From assembly GCA_002314145.1 (NCBI GenBank), contig DCCG01000024.1, positions 1,830 to 65,829 on the forward strand: a stretch of 64,000 nucleotides of DNA, written 5' to 3'. This document shows, one piece after another, positions 36,615-44,758 of this stretch (position 1 is the first letter of the stretch; the number at the start of each line of letters is the position of its first letter). Both the position numbers and the translations under genes were made by a program. The DNA comes from Thalassolituus sp. UBA1087 (GTDB lineage: Bacteria > Pseudomonadota > Gammaproteobacteria > Pseudomonadales > Oceanobacteraceae). The notes beneath the pieces are model-generated. The model saw only the letters and a program-made list of their open reading frames with translations. It was not told the DNA's origin and ran no database searches.

Positions 36615-36817
36615 GTAGGAGGTGCTTCAGCGCCGAGGGCCGCAGGCCTATTGAGAGGAGGAATATTTCTCTGCGGCGTTTACAGATAATCCGTGCAGAA
36701 CGTCATGCCACGGAATGTCCGGCTGGCGCCGGATTCGCAGCTGAAGCAGCTCCTACACAGATACGCAATGCCCGTGCTGGTTGGATACGCCGGATTCGCG
36801 GCTGAAGCAGCTCCTGC
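36615..36817 (+). repeat. REP element plus degenerate copy
   Basis: B (36615-36648), core, A' (36715-36756), 142 bp, then a half copy at 36789-36817 in which CTAC is CTGC. It lies between convergent metE and the ABC permease gene. This is the last REP sequence in the window; none was seen from here to 64 kb. Confidence 0.84.
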
Positions 36818-36841
36818 AAAAATACGCGATAATCAGGGTGA

Positions 36842-38050
36842 TTATTCGTGTCTTAATGCTTCAATCGGGTTTAGGCGTGCAGCGCGGCGTGCCGGCACAA
36901 AACCGAATACAACGCCCACAGCGGCTGAGAACACGAAGGCAGCAACACTGATGGAATAATCAAAGATAAAGGGCATCTGCATCAGCATGGCCATAAAATA
37001 AGAAAGCAGAAACGCCAGGATAATACCGACCAGACCGCCCAACGCGGACAGGACAACGGCTTCAACCAGAAACTGCAACAATACTTCATGCTCCAGCGCG
37101 CCAATGGCAAGGCGGATACCAATTTCCCGGGTCCGTTCGGTTACTGACACCAGCATAATATTCATAATGCCAATGCCTCCCACCAGCAGGCTGACACCCG
37201 CTACTGCGCCCAATAAACCGGTCATGGTTTTGGTGGTGCTGGTCAGGGTTTCGGCAATTTCGGTGGTATTAAAAATATTAAAGTCGTCGGTTTCACTCGG
37301 CGATATATTGCGCCGCATACGCATCAGCGAGGTCAGACGGTCTTCAACGTGGTCGGAATCAACATTATCCTGCAGTGAAATATAAATCTGGCCGACATCA
37401 CGGTTACCGGCGATACGGCGCTGAAAGGTGGGCAACGGCAGAATCACAATATCATCCTGATCACTGCCAAAACTCGTTTGTCCTTTGCCTTTTAATACGC
37501 CGATCACGGTGCAGTTAAAACGGTCGACACGCATTTTCTGATTCACTGCATCGGCGCCATCAAACACTTCTCTGACGATGGTTTTCCCGACGATGCACAC
37601 AGGTGAGCCTATGCTCTCTTCTTCGCTGGTAAAGCGGCGACCGCTGTCCAGCGTCCAGTTGGCTGCAATCAGATAGGCATTGTCGGTGCCGCGCACGCTG
37701 GAGCTCCAGCTGTTGTTGCCATTCACTAAGGTAACTGAGCTGCTGCTGACGGGGGAAATGGCTTTGATGCCGGCGATTTCGGCACGGATGGCGTCAATAT
37801 CATCAAGCTCAAACGCCGGGCCGGACTGTCTAGAACGTCCCGGGCCGAATCCCTGTCCACGGTTGAGCATCATCAGGTTGCTGCCCAGTGCGGAGATGCG
37901 TTCCGTCACCTGAGCGGTTGCCCCGTTCCCTAATGCCACCATGGTAATAACCGCTGCAACGCCAATAATAATTCCCAGTGTGGTCAGGAAGGAGCGCATA
38001 ATATTACGGCGGATCTGTTGCAGAGCCAGTTTAAGGGCATTCATTAACAT
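36842..38050 (-). CDS. MacB-like ABC transporter permease
   Basis: A 402-residue permease with four membrane helices, one N-terminal and three C-terminal, and a large periplasmic domain (MacB_PCD) between them. The segment PVSSSSVTLVNG and the C-terminal FtsX domain with LVGGIGIMNIMLVSVTERTR are characteristic. Unlike true MacB it lacks a fused ATPase, which is a separate gene 3 bases upstream. It is the mechanotransmission membrane part of a tripartite exporter; cargo could be a peptide, lipid or drug. AGGAGC precedes the ATG. Confidence 0.9.
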   Translation of the reverse strand: MLMNALKLALQQIRRNIMRSFLTTLGIIIGVAAVITMVALGNGATAQVTERISALGSNLMMLNRGQGFGPGRSRQSGPAFELDDIDAIRAEIAGIKAISPVSSSSVTLVNGNNSWSSSVRGTDNAYLIAANWTLDSGRRFTSEEESIGSPVCIVGKTIVREVFDGADAVNQKMRVDRFNCTVIGVLKGKGQTSFGSDQDDIVILPLPTFQRRIAGNRDVGQIYISLQDNVDSDHVEDRLTSLMRMRRNISPSETDDFNIFNTTEIAETLTSTTKTMTGLLGAVAGVSLLVGGIGIMNIMLVSVTERTREIGIRLAIGALEHEVLLQFLVEAVVLSALGGLVGIILAFLLSYFMAMLMQMPFIFDYSISVAAFVFSAAVGVVFGFVPARRAARLNPIEALRHE

Positions 38051-38053
38051 GGC

Positions 38054-38779
38054 TCAGCTCCTGTCCTGCCGGGCGTGATCGTGCAGCATTTCACGATCCA
38101 CTTTTCCGTCGACGAAATGAATAACACGGTGAGAATATTCCGCCATTTCAGGTTCATGGGTCACCATCAGAATCGTCAGGTTCTGTTCACGGTTAAGCGC
38201 TGCCATCAGCTCCATAATTTCCTGACTGCGTTCAGTATCCAGGTTACCCGTAGGTTCATCGGCTAACAGTATGGAAGGGGTTGTAACCAATGCCCGGGCA
38301 ATGGCCACCCGCTGCTGCTGACCACCGGATAATTCCGACGGATGGTGATGCGCCCATTGTCCCAGTCCCACTTTATCCAGCGCTTCCATGGACAGACGAT
38401 TACGTTCTTTTTTATTCAGCCCGCGATACACCAGTGGCAGCTCGACATTTTCCTGAGCTGAGGTTCTGGCCAGCAGATTAAATCCCTGAAAGACAAAACC
38501 GATATGATTGCGGCGCAGCAAGGCGCGCTGATTGCGGTCGAGTTCAGACACAGGAACGCCGCGGAAATAGTATTCACCGGACGTCAGCACATCCAGGCAA
38601 CCGAGTATGTTCATCACGGTGGATTTCCCGGAGCCGCTGGGGCCCATCAGGGAAACAAATTCGCCGGAGGATACGGAAAAGTCGACGCCTTTCAGGGCAA
38701 GAAATTCAGCATCGCCATGACCATAACGCTTGGTCACCTGCTGAAACCGGATCAGGGCATCATGCTCAGTGGCCGACAT
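38054..38779 (-). CDS. MacB/LolD-type ABC transporter ATPase
   Basis: A 241-residue ATPase: Walker A GPSGSGKST (about residues 46-54), signature LSGGQQQR, Walker B ILLADEPTGNLD and the switch His in MVTHEPE. It powers the permease encoded next. Its ATG overlaps the adaptor stop codon by one base (TAATG). Confidence 0.92.
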   Translation of the reverse strand: MSATEHDALIRFQQVTKRYGHGDAEFLALKGVDFSVSSGEFVSLMGPSGSGKSTVMNILGCLDVLTSGEYYFRGVPVSELDRNQRALLRRNHIGFVFQGFNLLARTSAQENVELPLVYRGLNKKERNRLSMEALDKVGLGQWAHHHPSELSGGQQQRVAIARALVTTPSILLADEPTGNLDTERSQEIMELMAALNREQNLTILMVTHEPEMAEYSHRVIHFVDGKVDREMLHDHARQDRS

Positions 38780-40092
38780 TATTTCTGTACCTGTACGGCA
38801 TCAACAATAATTTCGTCGCCTTCCTGCAGATCGCTTTCTGCAATTTCACTGCGCAGCCCGTCTGTCATACCGGTTTTAATGGTTACCGGTTGAGGCTGAT
38901 TATTGCGTAACACCCAGATGGTAAATTCTTTATTTTCCACTGAACCAGAGAAATCACCCATGCCTTTTTTGCGGTTATCACGCCGCGGGCCGGGGAAAAA
39001 CAGCATTCCACCACCGGATTTTTTATCGGCGCCCGGCTGTTCTTCTGCCGTAGTCTCGCTGGCCGGGGTGTATCTTAATGCCGCCGAAGAAACCGTCAGT
39101 ACGTTTTCAGCCGATTTTACTTTGATATCCGTGACCGCAGTCATCCCGGGCAACAGTGCTAAATCTTCGTTGTCGACATCCAGAATGGTTTCATACGACA
39201 CCACGGTAGAGGTGCTGTCATCGTCGGTGCTGGCGAGCCGTATCTGAGCAATTTCGGCATCAAACTGGCGGCCACCCCAGGCATCCACGGTAACGGTCGC
39301 TTTCTGACCCTGTTTTATCTGGGCAATATCCGCTTCATCAATATCCACATGCAATTCCATGCTTTTTAAATCCCGCGCTAACAGAAACAGCGTGGGCGCA
39401 GAATAGTTGGAAGCAATGGTCTGGCCTGGCTCAACGTCTTTGCTCAGCACGATGCCATCAATCGGCGAGACCAGTGTCGCTTTCACCAGATCGGTCCGGG
39501 CGGTATCCAGATCTGCCTGTGCCATGTCCACATTGGCCTTGGCAACTTCCAGCGACGCTTTGGCTTTGGTGACGGCAATACGGGCACTGTCCATCGTCTG
39601 TTGCGATGGGTGTTTACCGCCACTGAGCTTATACACGGTCTGGTAGTGCTGATAATCCAGCTGTGCTTCTTCCAGATCCGCTTCGCTCTGAGTGACGTTG
39701 GCTTTGGCAGACTTTAATGAACTGGCGCGTTCAAAGACGGTGGCTTCCAGTGTGGTGGTATCCAGTTTGGCCAGTGCCTGACCTTTCTTGATCTGGTCGT
39801 TATAGTCGACGTAAACCTCGTCCATAATACCGGACAGCTCAGAACTGACTTCCACTTCGTCTTTCGGTTCAACGGTACCGGTGGCGGTTACCGTGACGGC
39901 CAGACTGGTGCGCGTGACCGTATCGGTTTTATAAATCTGTCCGGCGGCCGGGTCTTCCGGCTGCAACAGAAGCCAGCCACCCACGACGATAATAAGCAGC
40001 ACGACCGCAATGATTATCCAGCGTAATTTACCGCTCGTTTTTTCCTGAATAAGCCCGAGATCAGCGGCTTTTTTCTGTTCACTGTTATTCAC
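38779..40092 (-). CDS. MacA-like periplasmic adaptor (HlyD family)
   Basis: A 437-residue membrane-fusion protein with an N-terminal membrane helix (WIIIAVVLLIIVVGGWLLL, about 25-43), a split lipoyl domain, a long alpha-hairpin (about 115-210) and beta-barrel domains. The C-terminal part carries an unusual Gly/Lys/Pro-rich insert with GPRRDNRKKG. It would connect the ABC permease with the outer-membrane factor. The start is GTG after AGGGTGA, overlapping the outer-membrane factor stop by 8 bases. Confidence 0.9.
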   Translation of the reverse strand: MNNSEQKKAADLGLIQEKTSGKLRWIIIAVVLLIIVVGGWLLLQPEDPAAGQIYKTDTVTRTSLAVTVTATGTVEPKDEVEVSSELSGIMDEVYVDYNDQIKKGQALAKLDTTTLEATVFERASSLKSAKANVTQSEADLEEAQLDYQHYQTVYKLSGGKHPSQQTMDSARIAVTKAKASLEVAKANVDMAQADLDTARTDLVKATLVSPIDGIVLSKDVEPGQTIASNYSAPTLFLLARDLKSMELHVDIDEADIAQIKQGQKATVTVDAWGGRQFDAEIAQIRLASTDDDSTSTVVSYETILDVDNEDLALLPGMTAVTDIKVKSAENVLTVSSAALRYTPASETTAEEQPGADKKSGGGMLFFPGPRRDNRKKGMGDFSGSVENKEFTIWVLRNNQPQPVTIKTGMTDGLRSEIAESDLQEGDEIIVDAVQVQK

Positions 40093-41584
40093 TTACGTCA
40101 CCCTGATCTGTGGATGGTTGATTATCTGTGCTGTCGCGGCTGTCTTTACCGGTATCCTTCTGTGTTTGCCAGCCACCACCGGCAGCGCGGTAAAGTTCAA
40201 CCCAGGCGGTTAAAATAGTGCCTTCATTCTGTACTCTGGCATTCCGGGCATCGAGCAGGGCTGACTGGGTATCCAGCAGGTCAGTAAAATCCAGCATTCC
40301 GGCATCGTACTGATATCGTGCCAGCTGTTCTGCCAGCGTGGCTGAATCTTCGGCCTGCTGATATGACGCCTTCTGCTGTTGCGCGGTGTACAGTGAGGAG
40401 AGAGCATCCTCCACTTCCTGCTGCGCCGTCAGTATGGTGTCGCGGTAAGTATTCAGAGCGGTATCGAGTTCAATTTCCTGAGTTAATTCATTATTTTTTA
40501 ATACCCCGTTATCAAACAGCGCATAAGACAGACTGGCAGCCACAGAGCGTACCAGGCTGTCGGCATCAAAGACGTCGGCGTAATTGTCGCCGCTGCCAGT
40601 CAGACTGCCGCTTAAGCGGAAAGACGGAAATCTGGCTTTACGCGCCTGATTAACAGTTTCGGCCTGTTGGATAACCGCGTATTCCTGCGCTTTCACATCC
40701 GGCCGCTGGCGCAGTATCTCCGCCGGCAGGTTGAGCGCCAGATTCACCGGTGGCTGCGGCAGGTTACGCTGTTCGCGCAGTTCGCTGAGCAGTGTTGTCA
40801 GTTCACCGTCGGTCAGTGCACGCAGCTGGTTGATGGCTTCTTCCTGTGTCTGGCGGTATTGGGGCAGTTCCGCCTTTGCCCGGTCGAGCTGTGTTTTGGC
40901 CTGCATCACTTCAAGTTCGGTACCGATTCCCGACTGGTATTCAAAGCGCGCAAGGTCGTAACTTTCGCTGCGGATATCCACCCCGGCTCTGGCCACGCGC
41001 AGATTTTCCTGTGCCAGGCGCAGGTTGGTGTAGGCGTTTGCAGTACGCGCCATCAGGCTGATACGGGCATTGCGCAGAAGCTCATCGGCCTGGGCGATGG
41101 CGGCCTTGGCCTGGCGTTTCTCTGATGAAGCCTCGCCCCACAGATCCACTTCCCAGGAAGCCTGCAGACTACCGCTGTAGTTGGTACGGGTGCCGGTGTC
41201 CACACTGCCGGCACGGCTGACACCGGTTGAAACGCTCAGCGAAGGCAGGTTATTAACACCGGCAATCTCCGCCTGCAGTTGCGCCCTGCGATAAGTCAGA
41301 CGTGCACTTTCCATATCCGGGCTGTTGTTCAGTGTCATGGTGATCAGACGCTGCAATAACGGGTCATGCATCTGCTGCCACCAGCGCGCGCCCGCGCTGG
41401 CGTCGTTCATTGCTTCCTGACTGACCCCCGCAGGCATTTCAGACTGCCACTGTTCATCGGTGCTGGCCGCCTCATTAAGCGATTCTGCCGGCATGACCAC
41501 GGAACAGCCACTGACCATCACTGACAACACAAGGGCCAGCGAGAACGCCTGAATGCCAGACTTTTTTAAAAAAGGATCATGCAT
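40085..41584 (-). CDS. NodT-type outer-membrane efflux lipoprotein
   Basis: A 499-residue TolC-like factor with a lipobox VSGC (Cys27) after a hydrophobic signal. Duplicated OEP repeats follow, with coiled-coil alpha-barrel segments (RQAKAAIAQADELL, TQLDRAKAELPQYR) typical of the NodT family. It is the first gene of a four-gene exporter operon with an adaptor, an ATPase and a permease. NodT proteins more often serve RND pumps, so pairing with a MacAB-like system is notable. The frame is open to a GTG at 41626; the ATG at 41584 after GGGAG gives a better signal peptide, but the start is uncertain. Confidence 0.88.
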   Translation of the reverse strand: MHDPFLKKSGIQAFSLALVLSVMVSGCSVVMPAESLNEAASTDEQWQSEMPAGVSQEAMNDASAGARWWQQMHDPLLQRLITMTLNNSPDMESARLTYRRAQLQAEIAGVNNLPSLSVSTGVSRAGSVDTGTRTNYSGSLQASWEVDLWGEASSEKRQAKAAIAQADELLRNARISLMARTANAYTNLRLAQENLRVARAGVDIRSESYDLARFEYQSGIGTELEVMQAKTQLDRAKAELPQYRQTQEEAINQLRALTDGELTTLLSELREQRNLPQPPVNLALNLPAEILRQRPDVKAQEYAVIQQAETVNQARKARFPSFRLSGSLTGSGDNYADVFDADSLVRSVAASLSYALFDNGVLKNNELTQEIELDTALNTYRDTILTAQQEVEDALSSLYTAQQQKASYQQAEDSATLAEQLARYQYDAGMLDFTDLLDTQSALLDARNARVQNEGTILTAWVELYRAAGGGWQTQKDTGKDSRDSTDNQPSTDQGDVSE

Positions 41585-42122
41585 GTAAACCGGGCTCCCG
41601 GGAATTGTCAGGTCAGTATTCGTCACGGAGTAAAGCGCAGCAGCATGCCATAAACCCGCCCGCCTGAGGCGTAAAGATTTGCACGTATGTGTCAGAACCT
41701 GGCGGAGATTACTGGCCGGACCGCAGCCTGTTTTTAATGGTCTGCCATTATACGGAGATTACCGGCAGGATTGGGCTGTGATCAGACAACGGTGTGTTTG
41801 GGGGTATTTTTAAACAATAATAGTGACAAAGCGGTCAGGATGTATACAAATCACTCAATACTGAGGATTATGTAGTATTGCTTATCCATCAATATGCTAC
41901 TAAGTTAGTACTATCCACTCTATTTGGCGGGCCTGGGAAGGCCTGTCGTTTTTTTGCACAGGCGTTTTTGCACAGGGATGTGCAGCGATATCATCTCCTT
42001 GAGTTTCCACCTGCCGGTCCGGCTTTCAGGATTCATTATCCTGCGGCATCACCCCTTCTGCCTCTGCATTCACTGCTCTCTCAATTCACTCCCTCTGCGT
42101 TCTGCCGCCATTCGCCAGACAT
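41585..42122. other. About 540-bp gap without a supported gene
   Basis: This separates the efflux operon start from the 3' end of the aldolase gene. It must hold the efflux promoter. The section 41800-41930 is AT-rich, with short imperfect TAGTA/TACTA motifs around 41871-41911. No REP copy and no convincing coding frame are present. Confidence 0.45.
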
Positions 42123-42151
42123 AAAAAAACCGGGATCAATCCCGGTTTTTT
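42123..42151. terminator. Bidirectional rho-independent terminator
   Basis: AACCGGGAT/ATCCCGGTT arms with a CA centre are flanked by an A-run on the left and a T-run on the right. It ends the minus-strand aldolase transcript and can also stop plus-strand reading. Confidence 0.92.
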
Positions 42152-42164
42152 GCAGATGCCGCCA

Positions 42165-43229
42165 TCAGCTGATTTTCGGGTCCAGTTCACCGCGCTGATA
42201 ACGCTCGAACATAACTTCCAGAGAATCGGCTTTGATTTTGGATGCATTGCCGGCGGTACCAAAGGCTTCGTAACGGGCGATACAGATTTCACTCATCGCC
42301 TTCACGGATTCTTTCAGATATTTACGCGGATCAAACTCGGCCGGGTTCTGCGCCATAAAGCGGCGGATAGCGCCGGTGGAGGCCAGACGCAGATCGGTAT
42401 CGATATTCACTTTGCGCACACCGTACTTGATGCCTTCGACGATCTGTTCAACCGGTACACCGTAGGTTTCCGGAATTTCACCACCGAATTCATTGATGAT
42501 GGCCAGCCACTCCTGAGGCACAGAAGACGAACCGTGCATCACCAGATGAGTATCCGGAATGCGTTTGTGGATTTCTTTGATACGGTCAATGGCCAGGATG
42601 TCATCCGTCGGCGGACGGGTAAATTTGTATGCGCCGTGGGAGGTACCGCAGGCGATAGCCAGTGCGTCGACCTGTGTCTTGCTCACGAAGTCAGCGGCTT
42701 CTTCCGGATCGGTCAGCATCTGATCATGGCTCAGAGTACCTTCTGCGCCGATACCGTCTTCTTCACCGGCCTGTCCGGTTTCCAGTGAGCCCAGACAACC
42801 CAGCTCACCTTCAACGGATACGCCACAGGCATGGGCCATTTCAACGGTGCGGCTGGTGACATCCACATTGTATTCATAGCTGGTCGGTGTTTTACCGTCT
42901 TCACCCAGTGAGCCGTCCATCATTACTGAGCTGAAGCCCAGCTGAATAGAGCGCTGACAAACAGAAGGCGAGGTACCGTGATCCTGGTGCATAACCACCG
43001 GAATGTGCGGAAATTCTTCCACGGCCGCCAGAATCAGGTGACGCAGGAATGGCGCACCGGCGTATTTACGGGCACCGGCAGACGCCTGAACAATCACTGG
43101 CGAGTCCGTTTTGTCTGCCGCTTCCATAATGGCGCGCATCTGTTCGAGGTTGTTGACGTTGAAAGCCGGAACGCCGTAGCCGAATTCGGCGGCGTGATCC
43201 AGCATCTGACGCATGCTGATTAATGCCAT
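42165..43229 (-). CDS. fba: Fructose-bisphosphate aldolase class II
   Basis: A 354-residue zinc-dependent aldolase (CbbA/Calvin subtype by length and sequence) that cleaves fructose-1,6-bisphosphate. Zinc and active-site motifs are VMHQDHGTSP (about residues 78-87), ACGTSHGAYKF and VMHGSSSVP. AAGG precedes the ATG. It lies 134 bp downstream of pgk in the same orientation, the usual pgk-fba order. Confidence 0.95.
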   Translation of the reverse strand: MALISMRQMLDHAAEFGYGVPAFNVNNLEQMRAIMEAADKTDSPVIVQASAGARKYAGAPFLRHLILAAVEEFPHIPVVMHQDHGTSPSVCQRSIQLGFSSVMMDGSLGEDGKTPTSYEYNVDVTSRTVEMAHACGVSVEGELGCLGSLETGQAGEEDGIGAEGTLSHDQMLTDPEEAADFVSKTQVDALAIACGTSHGAYKFTRPPTDDILAIDRIKEIHKRIPDTHLVMHGSSSVPQEWLAIINEFGGEIPETYGVPVEQIVEGIKYGVRKVNIDTDLRLASTGAIRRFMAQNPAEFDPRKYLKESVKAMSEICIARYEAFGTAGNASKIKADSLEVMFERYQRGELDPKIS

Positions 43230-43319
43230 GATTAGTACCTTAACCGTTGTAAATATCTGGCCGTATTCTAACGGCTATCAGACGGGATAGAAACCGCCGG
43301 GCAGTGGCGGCTTCGGTAA

Positions 43320-43350
43320 TAAAAAACCACGGAAAGACCGGGGTTTTATG
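43320..43350 (-). terminator. Terminator-like hairpin after pgk
   Basis: On the minus strand AACCCCGG and CCGTGGTT pair with one mismatch around TCTTT and are followed by TTTT. It probably reduces but does not abolish transcription from pgk into fba. Confidence 0.6.
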
Positions 43351-43363
43351 GTCTGGCAAGCGC

Positions 43364-44524
43364 TTACTTCGCGCGTTCTTCCAGAATCGCTACGGCTGGC
43401 AGGGTTTTGCCTTCCACAAATTCGAGGAAAGCGCCGCCACCAGTGGAAATGTAAGACACCTGTTCAGCGATATCATACTTATCCACCGCTGCCAGTGTGT
43501 CACCGCCACCGGCGATGGAGAAGGCATCGGATTCAGCGATGGCCAGCGACAGCGCCTTAGTGCCGGCGCCGAACTGGTCAAATTCGAATACCCCGACCGG
43601 ACCGTTCCAGATGATGGTTTGCGCTTCTTTCAGCTGCGCTGCCAGGGCGGCGGCAGAATCCGGGCCGATATCGAAAATCATATCGTCTGCGTCGACATCA
43701 TCAGCGCTTTTCAGCGTCGCTTCTGCGCTTTCTGAGAATTCTTTGCCGCAGACAACGTCAGTCGGAACCGGAATGGAGACTTTTTCCATCAGCTTCTTAG
43801 CCGCCGGAATCAGGTCTTCTTCGTACAGTGATTTGCCCACCGGTTTGCCGGCCGCGGCAAGGAAGGTATTGGCAATACCGCCACCAACAATAATCTGATC
43901 ACAGATATCGGACAGGCTTTCCAGTACTTCCAGCTTAGTGGACACTTTGGAACCACCGACAATCGCCACCAGCGGACGGGCCGGTTTATCCAGCGCCTTG
44001 CCCAGTGCGTCCAGTTCCGCGGCTAACAGCGGACCGGCGCAGGCAAGCGGAGCAAACTTCGCCACACCGTGTGTGGACGCCTGAGCACGGTGCGCCGTAC
44101 CGAAAGCGTCCATCACAAAGATATCGCACAATTCAGCGTAGGCTTTGGACAGCTCGTCTTCGTCTTTCTTTTCGCCTTTGTTAAAGCGTACGTTTTCCAG
44201 CAGCGCCAGTTCGCCATCGGCCAGATCAACGCCGGCGCGGAAGTCTTTCACCAGGTTAACATCACGCCCCAGCAGACCAGCCAGATGATCAGCCACTGGC
44301 TGCATGGAAAATTCGTCGGCGTATTCGCCTTCACTCGGACGGCCCAGATGCGACATCACGATCACTTTTGCACCGGCCTGCAGTGCGTGCTGAATGGTTG
44401 GCAGTGAGGCGCGGATGCGCACATCAGACGTTACTTTGCCTTCTTTTACCGGCACATTGAGATCTTCGCGGATCAGAACCCGTTTACCTTTCAGGTCCAG
44501 GTCGGTCATTTTCAAAACAGACAT
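43364..44524 (-). CDS. pgk: Phosphoglycerate kinase
   Basis: A 386-residue glycolytic kinase. The substrate site is LIREDLNVPVKEG (about residues 16-28) and MSHLGRPS. The nucleotide domain carries IVGGSKVSTKLEVL and the C-terminal hinge GGGDTLAAV with STGGGAFLEFVEG. Length is standard. AAGGAAG precedes the ATG. epd, usually next to pgk in this group, is about 4.6 kb away with four plus-strand genes... of unrelated envelope function lying in between. Confidence 0.96.
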   Translation of the reverse strand: MSVLKMTDLDLKGKRVLIREDLNVPVKEGKVTSDVRIRASLPTIQHALQAGAKVIVMSHLGRPSEGEYADEFSMQPVADHLAGLLGRDVNLVKDFRAGVDLADGELALLENVRFNKGEKKDEDELSKAYAELCDIFVMDAFGTAHRAQASTHGVAKFAPLACAGPLLAAELDALGKALDKPARPLVAIVGGSKVSTKLEVLESLSDICDQIIVGGGIANTFLAAAGKPVGKSLYEEDLIPAAKKLMEKVSIPVPTDVVCGKEFSESAEATLKSADDVDADDMIFDIGPDSAAALAAQLKEAQTIIWNGPVGVFEFDQFGAGTKALSLAIAESDAFSIAGGGDTLAAVDKYDIAEQVSYISTGGGAFLEFVEGKTLPAVAILEERAK

Positions 44525-44758
44525 GAGGCTTCCTTTGTGTCTTGCCCGGGTGCAGGCAGATCAGGTTTTAAAATTATGCTGCCGCGGCGGCTGTGAAACT
44601 CAGACCACCCGGCAGGGTAAAAGGTGGCCGCGATTATAGCAGTATGACCATTGGGTTTCACCGCAGCCGCAACACTATGTCAGGCCCTGGTACTTATTCT
44701 GTTGTCGCCGGCGCCGCCAGCCGTTAGCCTGCAGCATCCCTTTAGCTGAGAATATCTT

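Noticed and set aside
1..36817. The regularly spaced repeats as a CRISPR array
   Set aside because: The repeats are hairpin-forming and alternate in orientation, the spacers are related to each other, and no cas gene is present.
41878..42198. 106-codon plus-strand frame before the aldolase gene
   Set aside because: It runs through the bidirectional terminator, has no recognisable domain, and overlaps the 3' end of fba.
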